Origin: Terebella lapidaria
Taxonomy: Eukaryota > Annelida > Polychaeta > Terebellida > Terebellidae
DNA: 64,000 nucleotides
Direction of reading: 5' to 3'
Assembly (NCBI GenBank): GCA_949152475.1
Contig: OX424563.1
Location: 26,013,001-26,077,000, forward strand
This document shows positions 1-13,169 of this stretch, one piece after another. Both the position numbers and the translations under genes were made by a program. Below the pieces are notes generated by a model. It did no database searches, had not been told where the DNA came from, and saw only the letters and a list, made by a program, of their open reading frames with translations. The first letter of the stretch is position 1. Each line of letters starts with the position of its first letter.

Positions 1-294
1 ATTTTTGGTATTACAGTTCAATGGTTCGATGGAAGTGCCGAAATGGGGTCATGAGTGACAATCACACCAATAATATCGTGGTCTAGTAATGACCGAAAAT
101 TTTTACTTTGTTGAAAGTAAAAAGTTGATAAATAAGGACCACCCTATTGGTGGTTGTGCTCTTGTGTCAATCCTGACCAAGGGCTATTACTCTGTAGAGT
201 CGTGCAAAACTGAAGCATATTTATTGAATATTCATTGACAGGTGCTACATCCTCAAGTCGGAAGCAGAACTTACAAGGAGACATAGATCTGATC
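1..294 (+). other. 5' flank of TRPA-like copy 1
   Basis: No gene of its own is seen. The last ~150 bases resemble the sequence just before the second channel gene (about 19130-19193), including a shared stretch around 'cagaacttacaa' shortly before the start codon, so this is duplicated promoter/leader sequence. An acceptor-like 'ttgacag' near 234-240 could mark the 5' end of a leader exon. That is inference; no promoter motif is evident. Confidence 0.4.
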
Positions 295-3200
295 ATGGCT
301 GATACAGGATGGGCAGATGTAAAGTGAGTTTGATATGTACACAATTAGCTATTTTTTTTCATCTTCACTGAAATATGAGTCGTGCACAACGACGCTGATA
401 TATTACCATGTCCTTCTACGTGATATATTTTTGACAGGCCGATGATCGAGGAATTCCTGTTGAGCTGCAATGAGACTTTGCGAGAATTGACAGCTGGTAG
501 ATTGCCTCAAATCTGCAGGAAGGTTGACAGCCATGGTGGGAACGTGATGCACTGGGCAGCCAGAAAAGGTCCCGTGAGTATGATTGACTTCCTCACGAAG
601 AACCTCGATTCTCCTGGAGTAACGAAGCTGGTGATTACTCGAGACGACCTTGGGAACACACCACTCCACTATGCATGCCATAGGAACTATGAGTATGAAA
701 CTACAGAGTATAAAACTCTGTTCGTTGACAGATTGGTAAATTGTGTTCCTGATAATATTGTTCTGGAGAAAAACGTAGGTGGGGTTTCAGCTTTGCACTG
801 GGCTTGTCGATACGGTGGAGCTGACGTCGTGAAACGTTTGCTGAATTGTTTTAAACCCACCGACACCAGACCGTTCAAGGAAGTGGACGAAGTATATGGG
901 ACTACGGCACTCCACTGGGCATGTCGATATGACAAACCTGACATTGTTCGATTACTTTTGCAGACCTGCCCCAAGCAAGCAGAAGAGACCATGCTTATGT
1001 TGAAGAGCAAAAACGCTGACTGTCCCGACGAGGCACATTTCGAAGCACAACTGGCCTATGACCCTGTTGGTACAGATTCCGTCACGGACCACGTTGTCCT
1101 GCCTAAAACTAATGGTGGAAGCTTGGCGTTCCACTGGGCTTGCCTACATGGGCACCAAGATGTAGTAAGGGTGTTTATTGAAGAACTGAGTGAATCCACT
1201 TTGTACGAACTTTGTGCAGCACAGGACGACATTTTCGGGAATACCGTTATCCATTGGATCTGTGGAAGAGGGCACCTATCCATACTGGAACACATCATCA
1301 CAGCACAGAAGAAACGTTTCAAGGATTTGTTGCTGATAAAGTCAAGAGATCACAACACAGCACTTCACTGGGCTTGTGGTCGAGGCCACCTGGATGTTTT
1401 CAATTTAATTGCCGACGAAATGGTCAGTGATTTCCAACGTTTCATCATGGAGAAGAACAAACGTGGTGAGAATGCATCACACTGGGCCTGTTACATGTTC
1501 GCTGGTCACCACTTGATTGTAGCCGCCATCCTGAAAAGACTGGAGCCTCTTCCGAGAGAATCCCTCATGAAAACATTCACAGAATCAGCGAATTCCACTG
1601 CTTTACATTGGGCATGCCAATTCGGTCATACCAGAGTTGTTGAGGAGATTTTTAACCAACTGCCACCTGATAGCATTTCTAAAGTAGTTCAAATGAAGAA
1701 CAATCGTGGATTGACAGCTCTGCATGTCGCGTGCTCAGTTGGCCACGCCAATATTGTTGACAAATTCAAGCGGTTGAATTCATTTTTGCTTTTCAAGCTT
1801 GTAGCTGATAGAAATAATGATGACCACAGGTGCGCCATTGATACCGTCATTGCTCTTAAGCGTTTTGCGATCCTGTCTGTTCTATTGTCATCAGAGCGAG
1901 AATTGTTTGGAAACATTCTTCGGAATATTCGAACAAATGTTGTTGTTGAGGCATGTAGGCGTGGCGAATATGATGCAGTTTGCAGTATACTCGATGCTGC
2001 TCACATGTCGGATCGTACGGGTGATCTTCTATATCAGTTTCTCAAGGCAACAGACGACGATGGCAAAAGCGTTATTCATATTGCCTGTAGAAATCGTGCG
2101 AGGAATGTCATTGAAAAACTTCTTTTGTTTCTGCAAAAAATTCAAGAAGACGGTCACAACATACGAGATATTTTTTGCAGCACAGATGGGAAAAATGTGT
2201 TACTCGAGTGTTCTCATTTGGTTGACGAGGGAATTGTGCAGATAATCTTGGATGTAGCTGCAAACTCCGAATTGTCACTCGAACTGCTGCAAAATTCTTT
2301 CTGGGGAGCATTTGAAATGGATAATGTTACCATTGTCACATGTGTACTGAAGCAGGCAGAGAAATTGGAGTGTCTCGAAGAAGTTCTACTTTACACTAAA
2401 AGTCAACATAGAAACCAGACAGTGGTTCATCGATCATGTCAGCATAGATATGGTGGCATCAAGTGCCTTGAATATGTACTTGATGTTGCTGAAAGGAATG
2501 ACTTGTTGCTCCAGCTTTTCTCAAAGAAAGATTCACTCGGAAGAACGTTCTTGTTCTACACAGAGGACGCTCGTTCTGAAATCTCACAAATCTTAGTTAG
2601 GTATGTGACCGTTCTTGATGCAAGGTACAAAGAACGTCACATATGCAATAAGCTCTTAACGAATCGGGATAATCAAAATAAAACCGTGCTTCATGATGCA
2701 CCAGAAAATCGAACCCAGGTCTTATGTCAAATCTTCTCCAATCTCTATGAGACACTCTCGAAAGGATCTTTTACTGCCAACAATACGGAACAAGTACCCA
2801 GAGACAATGTTCCATCAGCTTTCCGTCTCTTACATGATGAAAAACCATTTGCTTTTGAATTACTAGATAATATGGGGTCCACAAATTGCCTAGATTTGAT
2901 ACAACACAACTATACTAAGGCTTACCTGAAAGTTTGCTGGGAAACGTTTGTTTTGAAATTCTTCTTGATCAGTTTTGTCCTGTATGCATTTTTACTGTTC
3001 TTCCTTACTGGGTTCGTAGTGTCACACAAGTTTCAACTACCCCACAACGATCGGGACACCAACGTCAGCTCTACAACAAAATCACCCTCATTTGGCTCAT
3101 CAATTCAGTTCTCCATCATACCAATTTTCACGAATCTGTGTCAGTACAGTCTGACAGTTGCTACTGTCTTGATTGCCACTAACGAAGTTATACAGATGTG

Positions 3201-3918
3201 CGCCAAAGGCAGGAATTACTGGAAGACGCCTGGTAACTATGCTGATATCGCCGTAACTGTCGGTAGCTTGGTCATCTTACTTGCAACATTTGTCTCTGGC
3301 TATCAGCCATGGGTCCATCAGTTGGGAGTGGTGACTATGTGTGTCGCTTGGATCAATGGTGCTTGGATGATGACATTCATCAGTCCAGTTCCGCACTTGA
3401 AGAGGGTCAGCTTGATGTTTGTGATGCTGTTCAGAGTGATCAAATCAATCCTCTTGTTTCTGCCAGTATTTGGGGTATTCGTTTTTTGTATGTCATCCAG
3501 TTACTACAGCCTCATGCATAACCAGCCATCATTCCAGAACTTGGGTTACTCGTTGATGAAGAGTCTGACAATGACAGTTGGCGAGATGGAATTCACATCC
3601 ATGTTCTTCCCAGAAGACGAAGCAGAGATCCCACCATTCTATGTTCTGACATGTATCATGTTCGTCGTCTTCTTGGGTATAATGAATATTGCAATGATCA
3701 ATCTTCTCGTTGGTCGAGCTGTTGGTGACATTCAGCAACTCAATTCACAGAGTGAAATTATTGCTTTCGAGTCTATGGTAGATCTTACAAAGGAAAGCCA
3801 AGCCATGGATATTTTGATCGCAGGAATCAACTGTGATTTTTCTTGTCAACCAACCGATGTTGCCAGGGGTGGATCAGAATCAGTGTCTCTGACATCTCGC
3901 AATCCAAACAGCACATAA
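295..3918 (+). CDS. TRPA-like ankyrin-repeat cation channel, copy 1
   Basis: Join of 295-323 and 438-3918, about 1169 aa. The first exon (ATG at 295) ends AA before gtgagt, and exon 2 starts after 'ttgacag', which restores the frame. The first in-frame ATG of exon 2 is at 442, but the paralogue at 19194 has the same two-exon design, which supports the upstream start. Residues ~43-450 hold about ten ankyrin-type repeats, with weaker ones to ~770; the usual 'TPLHLAA' reads 'TALHWAC'. From ~848 there are six hydrophobic segments. A pore-like loop with 'MTVGEMEF' (~1058) precedes a last helix ending 'NLLVGRAVGDI', which matches the TRPA family ('NLLIGLAVGDI'). Role by family: non-selective cation channel in the plasma membrane, often sensory; ligand unknown. 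The C-terminus after the last helix is short. Family placement is good; orthology to TRPA1 itself is not claimed. Confidence 0.85.
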
Positions 3919-4381
3919 TAATTACAGAGTCTTACTCATCTTGACATGCTATGTTATCGACCAAATGAAACGTCATCTGTGTACAATGAATATTTGATCA
4001 ACAAAATTTCAGTCATCAAAGTTTTATATCATCAAAATTTAGAATTTTGTATCTAATAGCGTAAAGATGGTCATCGTAAAACACTACAGAAAATATACAA
4101 ATATAAATGTCACCACACTAAACTTTTGTGATATTGTGTATTATGATGCAAAAAGTATGATGCTTACTTTATCGACAGTGAAATAATCAGATTTAATTCA
4201 ATGAGAATGGTAAAATTTGAATATATGTATACGTTTGCATGTGCATTCTCGAAAATGTACATTCTGTCAATCATACCTATCGTGTACGGCATTTCTTGTG
4301 TCAGTACAGTCATGGATATATTCTTGATCTATTTGGTAACTATCAAATCCTGCATATATATCTCATATTCAGTGCTATTTG

Positions 4382-4387
4382 AATAAA
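4382..4387 (+). other. Candidate polyadenylation signal, TRPA-like copy 1
   Basis: AATAAA about 465 bases after the stop codon. It is one of several possible signals in AT-rich sequence, so the choice is tentative. Confidence 0.3.
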
Positions 4388-4459
4388 CTGTACATAACTT
4401 TTGTATCATGCACCAGGTATACAATATCAGACACCATTTTTGTACGAGAGGCAATGTAT

Positions 4460-5330
4460 ACTAAGAGATAGTGTTGATATGTGGATAAAAGGATCGTGAT
4501 ATAACAAGCTTTGGAAGCGTTTGTAAATACTGTGATCACATTGCACTTAAAAAATGTGTATATGTTTTGTATATATATATGTTTTGTATTTTGTATATGT
4601 ATATGTCTGATACAATGTTTATCAGGAGATAGTGTTCATAATTATATGTAGATTAAAAAATGTAGATGGTGACATTTGTAAGTATAATGATCGAATTGCA
4701 CTACAGCAAAATATGTTTGTATTTTGTTGATGCAATGTAGACTAAGGGGTAGTGTTCATACGTAGATAACAAGATCGAATATAACAAGATTTGGTAACGT
4801 TATAAATACTGAGATCGAATTGCACTATAACAATGGGTATATGTTTCATTAAGGCAATGTAAACTAAGAAATAATGTTCATACATGTATGTAGATAAAAA
4901 GATCGTAATATAAAAAGCTTTGCTAACTCTTTGGTAACGTTTATGAATACTATAATTGTACTACAACAACGTGTATCTGTTTCGCTGATTCAATGTTGAC
5001 TAAGAGATAGTATTCATATGTGGATAACAATTTCGTAATATAACAAGCTCTGGTAACGTTTGTAGTGTTCATAATTATATAGATAAAAACAGCGTAATAT
5101 AACAAACTTTGGTAACGTTTATAAATACTATAATTGTACTACAACAACGTGTATCTGTTTCGCTGATGCAATGTGGACTAAGAGATAGTATTCATATGTA
5201 GATGAAAATATCGTAACACAACAAGCTCTGGTAACGTTTGTAGTGTTCATATGTAGATAAAAACATCGTGATATATAACCAACTTTGGTAACGTTTGTAA
5301 TATGATGAAATGCAATACATACTGAATTAT
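4460..5330 (+). repeat. Degenerate tandem repeat (~125-180 bp period)
   Basis: At least six related blocks can be read. Each has 'gttcatatgtagataa', then 'taatataacaagctttgg', then 'taacgtttgtaaatact'. Two neighbouring blocks (about 4930-5240) are nearly identical at a ~180-bp period. Only one such block is seen behind the paralogue (about 23530-23600), so the array expanded after the gene duplication. Confidence 0.6.
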
Positions 5331-6488
5331 CTTACAACTTTGTGTCATGTATTCCTGTGACAGATGTTGTTTTGTATCATTGATTCGGTACGATGTTTAA
5401 CTCAACTTTGTGTGTATTTCAATAACTTGATCATTTGTCAACTGTGATGCTTTTAATACTAGTATCATTAGTCAGCTTTGCATAATAATGCTGTTGAAAA
5501 GTTTTCACATTTGTCTTAACGAAAAGTTAGTTTATCTGTACACACTACACTGGAAGATAATTTGGTATATACAGCTGTTTATGAGTACATGTATGTACAT
5601 AATTATGTGTACACTAGATTATCTTAAGATTTATGTACTCACTAACAGTATAAACCCGAAATTGTTCCGTTTACTAGAAATCGCAAGAAGTCTCACATAT
5701 ATGTACGAGTGTGAAATAAAATTGCTTGGCTTCATCCTTTGTGTTTCTATGTCTTAAATTGTATATTTGTGTTACCCAGTGTCAGAGTATTCATGTGTCA
5801 GAGTATATATTTAGAGATGGAAAAGAGTTTTTGACATATTTCACATATTTCATTTGTGCTGGTACATGTACATTATGACATGTTCTTGAATTTATTTCCC
5901 TTGGGAAACAAACACAAATATTTGGACGTGTTCCAGTATTTTTCTACCTGGTATGCTCATAATAAAATACTACAAGGCGTTTTTCAGATTTGACCTTGAG
6001 GCTAACCACTCAATGTCATCTGATGTGTCAAGTTCAAGGTCAACACAGTTCCACCATATATGACTAGCTATATATTTATAATACAACCCTAAGCTCTGTC
6101 CACACGCGTTTTAGTCTGCTAAGACTTTTCTAAAACTCGGATCAAACATGATATTGAAAGTTACCATTCAATGTAATCTGAGGTCAGGTTCGAGGTCACA
6201 GATTTACTTCATATGATTCCTGTATGGTTGTTATACATCAATAACCTTATTTTCATTTGTTGTAACCTAAGAGGTCAATTATATGATATGGAACGAACTT
6301 ACACATACATACACAAACGTTTATGATTTTCATTCATTGTAAATTCCTAAAAAGACGACAACGTTTGGCAGGGGCGTACACAGACGTAAATGGAAGTGTA
6401 TCCCAGTCCAAGCTAGGGAAGACATGCAATTAGCGTGGGGTCTGGGGCCCACATAGGGCCACAGAAGCCATCGATATACATGATATAA

Positions 6489-7686
6489 GGTTGTTCGCTA
6501 TCGTTGGACCCGGTCAGAGGAGCTGAAATTTGAAATTCATTTTATGATTTTCAGACTTTTGAAGAATCATCAATATGACATTGTGCATTCGAAAACAGAA
6601 AGTTGGCGTCGGTTTTGAATACACCCAAATAAAGACTGATTTTGTGTATTACTTGACTTCAGTCAATGTATTTTATTATGACAAAAAAGTTCACAGCACC
6701 ACACACAACAACATGCCATACAGTTACAAACACCCAGTCCTGGCAGTCCTTGAAAATCATCTTGAAAACATTTATATACTTGTTACTGTCCTTTAGCTCA
6801 TAGTTCATGATAGTTTCTGCTTGTCATTCACATGGATTGTCATGTCATTTTTTACTGATGTTTACTTCTAAAAACCGTCCAAAAAACTCATTTGCGTCGT
6901 GAAACACACAAAAATATTAGTAAAGTTGTTTAACAATGTGTGACTCACTGCCACTGAATAATGAACAAAATATCAATTCATAAAGATAAACACACATATT
7001 TATCATTGATATGGAGGCAATGTCAACATAATGTTTATATGGTCACTGGTTGTGACAGTTGGGATCACATATTATCTTTAGTGTGGAATTATGGGTAATT
7101 TTACTCCAAAAATACCACCAAAAGAGAGCGTTTTTTGGCCATTGTCACTATAATCAGTATTTAATAAAATCTTGTGAATAGATTTCTCTGCCATTTTGTT
7201 AATTTATCAAATAACTGATGTGTATGTTTTCGAAACAAAAACATATTGGGGTCACCATGCTAGTTTTTTTTGTAACAGGTTGTCATATATGTGGATGTCA
7301 GTGAATTTATACAAATGTAGGTGGATTTTCCCATCCTTGCTCCATATAAATGCCTTTAAAGCAAAAATTAGCATAGTGACCCCCATAGTTTTTTGTATCA
7401 AAAACATACACAGCAGTTCGCTGATAAATAAAAAAAAATCAGAAAAAAACCTATTCACAAGCTTTTATTGAATATTGATTTTAGTGAAAATGGCCAAAAA
7501 TAATCCATTTCACTGGTATTTTGGGGTGAAATTACCCATAATTCCTCACTAAAGAGAACACTTGATCCCAATTTTCCTGATTTCGATTGCACAATGTGAT
7601 TGATGATTCTTTAAAAGACTGAAAATCATCAAACGAATTTCAAATTTTAGCCCCTTTGCTTGGATCGAAAAGGAGCGAACATCCAT
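6489..7686. repeat. Fold-back element (imperfect palindrome, ~1.2 kb)
   Basis: Sequence at 7320-7686, reverse-complemented, matches 6489-6600 ('ctgaaatttgaaattc') and 7055-7315 ('gaattatgggtaattt', 'tttttggccatt', 'gtgtatgttttcg'). The centre is near 7320. The left arm is interrupted by ~450 bp (6600-7055) with no counterpart on the right. No transposase is seen, so this is probably a non-autonomous inverted-repeat element. Confidence 0.65.
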
Positions 7687-10600
7687 GACATTCGCTGGTG
7701 CATTCTATGCATTTCGTAGCTCTAAAAGTTTCAGTCGGGAGAGGCGCGATCTTGTATTACTTGTGTTGTATATTGTTAAAGCAGCTGGCTTCGAAACCAG
7801 TCAATATTTCATGAAAATTATATTTCATATTAAACATGCTAAACTAACTGAATGAAACATACTCACATCAAATGTAATGAAAATAACCAGCCCTCAGGGA
7901 AATTTTGCTCATTTGAACAGGCGGTTCTCGCGTAAATACAGGAACTGTATCCATCACACGCAGATGTAAACAAAGCATAGAAATGCGAGATGGACTGACA
8001 ATTCCACGTACATCATGATATATCACTGATTTTTTTCTTACAACTACACTATATATGCACATACAAACTGGAAAATGTAGTCGATGTGGACTTTTAAGCG
8101 CGATATGAGCATTTTTCTAACATTCGGGTTTGATGGATACACTTCGTTTGTTTATTTACAAAACCGGTACAAAATGGGCACTAAAACGGATGAAAAGACA
8201 ACTCGGACGGACTGTAATCGTCAAAATCATTGAGCACACCTTTTGTTATATTGCATTAGATGTGTTTAACAAAAAATTGGTTTTGAAAAAAATATTGCAT
8301 ATATTCGAAGGCAGCAGGTTTAAAAAGACATGTGATTCGGTTGTGAAGTGTGATGACATGGCATGCAAGCAGAGAGTGGTGTTGCAATGATAATGTGAGC
8401 CTACAATATGTTGCAAAACCAATCTGACAAGGGAAGCGGGGGCCTAGTTTTTTTGTGTGTTGGTTTCTATTGATCATCCTGCAATCAAGTTATTGAACAG
8501 CAGATCGTCGAGATTGGATGTGGGCAATACTGGACATATCCTGATTGTTATTGCGTAGGCCCATTGAACTACTACCATATACCAAACAGGCAGACTACAT
8601 GAGCCTATTATACATTTAAGTGCCTTGTTGAGAAATGAAAGGAATATCCATTTTTGCCAGTTTCCCTACAAATGCGGTCCTCACTCAGTTTCTGATTTCC
8701 TAGCAATTCCTGTTGTTTGATATCGCCCATATCTGGGTGAGATGGACCCAGGGGCTGGGTGGAATGTGACGATGCCCCGGGGGATATGTGGTATAGTAGG
8801 CCTATTACATGTCCTTGGGACATGATGCAATACATTTGAGATCTTCCTTACTTTTTCAACGGCCGTTGGCTGACCAACGATTAGATATGTCATTGTTTTT
8901 TTTTCGAAATAGAAAAAGATTGCAGCTTAATTTTCAGGAACTGATATGGTAATAAATAATTCTATATAATATATCATGCTTGGTTTATGACACAATACAT
9001 GTATATATATATATATATGTACTGTACTGGTCAAATCAACGGAAAATGAATAAGCATAACAAATATCTTGTCACGCTTGCCTGAACGATGAATATCTGCG
9101 TTGTATTATTATAGGGAGATATTGTACGAAAAAGTGTACGCACGTGACATTTGGTGTAATATCCAGAGGCGGATCCAGGAATTTTGAGTAGGGGGGTGGT
9201 GCAAACAAGGTAAATGCGGTAAAAATGAGCAATTTGGTGTTTTATGAGAGCATTTGGGGTGGTTTCTGGGACTATTGGTTGCCTATTTCGTGTACTAATC
9301 AGGGACGAGTACAGGGTGCTTGGTTCCAGGTTGTGTGTGTGTGTGTGTGGGGTGAGGGTGGGGGGGGGATTGGGTTGCGCCGTAAGCCCCCTTCAGTAAT
9401 TGAAGTAGTATAAATGTATATTATACTAAATGAAGAGAGTAGTGCATCCAGGGGAAGATCCAGGATTTATGGGAGTGGACCAATGCGAGCCCGGCAAGCA
9501 CCTCGCGGCCGGGGATCTGGGGCCCGCTGGAAGGCCCCAGAAGACAGAGCCCTTTTCATGTTCCGTAGTAGCTTCTTGGTCTCTCCTGAGTATAAATTTC
9601 ACACAAACTTTTATTCAAGCAATTGTTATTAAATCCAAATTAATTATTTTTTTCACCATCAATACCAAATAATGCCAATACCAAATTTATTATATCTCAA
9701 AGCATTTGGTGACAAAAATGCATCAGAACTATTATTATATTCCCCATACATGTGCGCCATATCGCATATACTATTTTGACATTTCTGTACCGACACTACC
9801 CCTTAAATTCTCGATATTAATTGTGTGTGTGTGGGGGGGGGGGAGTGGACGAGGCCCCCTTCCGCCCCCACCCCCTGGATCTGCCTTTGGCATTTTTTAG
9901 TACCTTTTTAATCATCAGTAGATACAGGAGAAGTAGCACCAATTTAAGTCAAGTCCCTGGGCCAAGATTGGAACTTGCATGGGAACGGTCAATCATGCTA
10001 AATGAGAGGGTTCCAGTGGAAGAAAAACGCAGAACCAGAACCCTTGGACACCCCCTCCTCCCAGATCCGCTCTTGTGGCCGACCATCGATGGGGATATAA
10101 CGGAATATTTTATGCTTGAAACTGACTCTTTTGCTATTGGATCAGTTGGGTTCAAGCCTGGAGTTTCAGGTGAAAATGGGGTTCGACCAAACCCCCCGAT
10201 CCGGAGAACATTATCCAAGGCACAAAAACGTAATTATATTTTGTTCCGGCACAATATTTGTTTTCATACATTGTACACAAATACATATTAATTAATTCGC
10301 GCGAAAAAATTGTCCCTCGATATAACAACGCAGTGTAATTAGGTTGTTTTCCGGGAACAAAGAAATTTTTGTTATGGAATCTGCGAGAAAAATAGTTCCC
10401 TTGGAAAAACAAAACGCATGGCAGATACCGGGTGTCTCGAAGGGAACTATTTTATTTGAAATATAGAGAATACGCGACGAAACAAGACTCATATATTCGT
10501 AATACTCATTGAAAATAGTAAACTAGCATTGCGTTTGTCAGTTGCAAAACTCTCTGTTTAAAGTCGGGTGATATAATAAGATATTTATGCTACAAACACT

Positions 10601-10926
10601 GCTGGGAAGGTGTGCCATTAAAACATAAACACGAGTGGCGCTGTATGTTATCAAACACGCATTCAAGCATATCAGGTTGGATGCTCTGAATAAATATATG
10701 CTATAGTTGTTCCGTAGTTTGTGAGTTGTTTGCATGCACAGTATCTTCCAACTTAATAAGATTTTCGAGGTGATAAATCAGGTGATCGAAAGGTCACATA
10801 CTATGGGAACGCATATGATCCCCAAAAGTCTGACGCTAAGTCGAGCTGTATGTGCAGTTGCTCCAGCACCTTTATGAAACCAGATATATTTATAGAGTAA
10901 CTTGAAATATTTTGTGTCTCAGTGGA
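7687..10926. other. Gene-less intergenic stretch
   Basis: Only short, unconvincing ORFs are present. It contains a (TA)n tract at about 9001-9020, GT- and G-rich runs at 9337-9370 and 9823-9845, and dispersed-repeat pieces annotated separately. I see no RNA gene. Confidence 0.5.
9160..9900. repeat. Pieces of a dispersed 'ggcggatccagga' repeat
   Basis: Motifs 'gaggcggatccaggaatttt' (9170), 'gaagatccaggatttatggg' (9455), 'ggggatctggggcccg' (9514) and 'cccctggatctgcct' (9870) recur. Related pieces lie at 6370-6460 ('ggggtctggggccca'), 15450-15545 and, inverted, near 49260. This looks like an old dispersed element broken into fragments; its class cannot be determined here. Confidence 0.4.
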
Positions 10927-12426
10927 GGACCTGGTTAAGATATGTATGCACATAATTTATGAGAGAATAACTCAACTGTTTTAGGCTAATTTGATCCCAA
11001 GGAACAACTTGGGATGTGTGCCAAATTCGCTATCCTGGACAAACAGTTCCAAAATGACGAATTTCTAAATTGCCGCCAATGGTCGAACGGTTAAAATAAA
11101 ATTATTAACCACTGGCCCCAGGATTAAGTGTAGTACCATTTTTCGTGCTAATATGATGGTCAGAAATCCATTTCTGGGTGTATTATCCAAATTTAATCAA
11201 CCTGTATTCATTCAGGATCAAAATGGCGGCTAGTGACATTGCAAAGCTAGCCTGAAATTGCGTTTTTGAGCCACTAGTTATAAGATCACATTTATGACCT
11301 CTCTTCGTATTAATTCGAGGGTTATGAACATTTTCTGTCCTTAATTCCTGATTGCAAACAAGCTATACCCCTAAATACATAAAGTGCTAAGTCAATATTT
11401 CGATATTGAATCCGACCAATGTAAGTACAAATATCATGCATGTATTTCCGGGTTCGGAGCAAGGTGGTGAACCTTTCGTGCTATCTACTAGAGTTGTACT
11501 GCCAATTTGGAATGAAAACAACAGACTAGATTTTTGAGGGAAAGAAACTGAGCATGTTATTTTCATTCATGCATTTAACGACAACAAAGTCCAGGTATGA
11601 GGATTAATACTCTCCAATCAAACATGTTTTTTTTTTACAATTATCACCTCTTTTTCATTTACAGTACTTGGTGCAGTCAAGGACTTCTTCTCTGCAGAGA
11701 CACACATTCTTGTGTACATGTACCTGGCAGGCTTTTGACTTCAATCTGAATCTGAAGGATCTGAAGTCTGTAGGATTATTGATCCGCCCATTATTGCAAA
11801 ACCATAAGATTCAGCCTTAATTAAAACGTGGTGTCTCGAAATGGGGCATGGATCCACAGCTGTTGTTGGTATAAACTCCTGTGGGTATGTTTCCTTGCAT
11901 CAGTTGAGGTACATGCGGTTTTATCACGAGGGCATTGCTGTCAAATGCAGCGAGACGCAGCTTGTCAAATGTGTCCAGTTCTGTTGTCGGCTTGAAGAAC
12001 TTGGCCAAGAAAGTTTCCGTCATCTGTATTGTGGTTCCCATTAGTTGTGGACAGATGAACACGTTCAAAACTGTTACTTAAGTCGATACATTATTGATCG
12101 TATCACACCCAGTCAACGCATGGTATACTGGGACACATCTTAAGAGGATGTCTCCCAATGCCAAGCAGATACTTATGAGTATTGGGTGGAGTATTAAGCA
12201 AATACTGCATTGTACTGGGTTTTATTCCGCACGGGTCCTTTCACGGAGCACGAGTTTAAATCTTTTCAGTACAGAAATATAACGTAAAATCACAATGGGT
12301 GACGTCATAATAACGAATTCTGACCAATGCAGTATAATGACAACAGTGCAATACGGATATTTATTGCACTCGCCAAATTACATTGAATAAGAAGGGAACG
12401 CACTGACGAGACATATAATAATTATA

Positions 12427-12552
12427 GGTAATCGACTGAATTCAGTGTTTGAGGCACGAAGTCGGGTCTGGGCCGTAGCTCGCACGAGCTTGCGAGTGCG
12501 TCCGCGGCCCAGACACGACCGAGTGCCTCAAACACTGAATTCAGTTGATTAA
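12427..12552. repeat. GC-rich MITE-like hairpin
   Basis: Left arm 12427-12475 and right arm 12504-12552 are near-perfect inverted copies (both contain 'gtgcctcaaacactgaattc' or its complement) around a ~28-base GC-rich loop. It sits inside the unpaired part of the larger palindrome, consistent with a later insertion. Confidence 0.65.
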
Positions 12553-12956
12553 CTTATTATTATATACCGCACAATGACATGTACATCCATTGGAAAGCAA
12601 ACTATTACATTTTCTGACATTAATTTGTGATTATTTACACGAAAACATGAGGTGTTTTTATCAATTCTTTGACCTACAAAAAAGTCAGGTTACAAGCGCA
12701 TGAAAAATGCATAAACACCGTTGGTTGCTGAGCGCATTGCCACGGATACGCCGTGCAATTAACACATGACCTGTATGTTCCAATACAGGAATTAATCGCA
12801 CGATCGATTGTCTATACTGTACAATAGGACAACTCCCATAGGTATATAATAATAATATTGATCTTTTCGTTCCCGGGTTCCCGCCACAGTTCTTCCTCAC
12901 CATTGTCGCTCTAACTGATTGTGATGTGGTATCAGAGGCACACGAAAATACACATC

Positions 12957-13169
12957 TGTGTCACCTGGTGACAGCGTCGGATATGTAGATCTGGTGAAAA
13001 TAACCTGCACATGGAAAAACATCCTGGCATCAGCTTCTTCATGTGTACAGTTGAGCCAAGGGAATTGCGAAGCACACCCAATTAACTACCCATGCCTGTG
13101 GAATTGTGCAGGACATTCAATCTCACTGGACAGGACCTACATATCCGACGCTGTCGCCAGGTGACACAT
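12957..13169. repeat. Central hairpin of the large palindrome
   Basis: Arms 12957-12988 and 13138-13169 are inverted copies; 'tgtgtcacctggtgacagcg' pairs with 'cgctgtcgccaggtgacaca'. The 149-base interior shows no recognisable feature. 'gatcttttcgttcc' near 12860 and its complement near 13250 continue the symmetry outward. Confidence 0.6.

Larger units (their letters stand above)
3919..6480 (+). other. 3' flank of TRPA-like copy 1, duplicated in copy 2
   Basis: AT-rich sequence without a convincing gene. The stretch 5360-5760 aligns by eye with about 23760-24320 behind copy 2 (for example the shared 'gatgttgttttgtat' and 'tttctatgtct' blocks), so the tandem duplication carried at least 2 kb of 3' flank. 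An AATAAA at 4382-4387 is a candidate polyadenylation signal. Between 5990 and 6210 lie two AGGTCA-bearing blocks of a dispersed repeat. Confidence 0.5.

Noticed and set aside
952-2311. Minus-strand ORFs within channel copy 1 (and likewise 19502-21625 in copy 2)
   Set aside because: They are shadows of the ankyrin-coding exon and show no family resemblance of their own.
7196-7471. ORFs inside the 6.5-7.7 kb palindrome
   Set aside because: They arise from AT-rich inverted arms and lack any domain.
9821-10291. 156-codon plus-strand ORF
   Set aside because: It starts in a GT/G-run microsatellite, crosses dispersed-repeat pieces and resembles no protein family.
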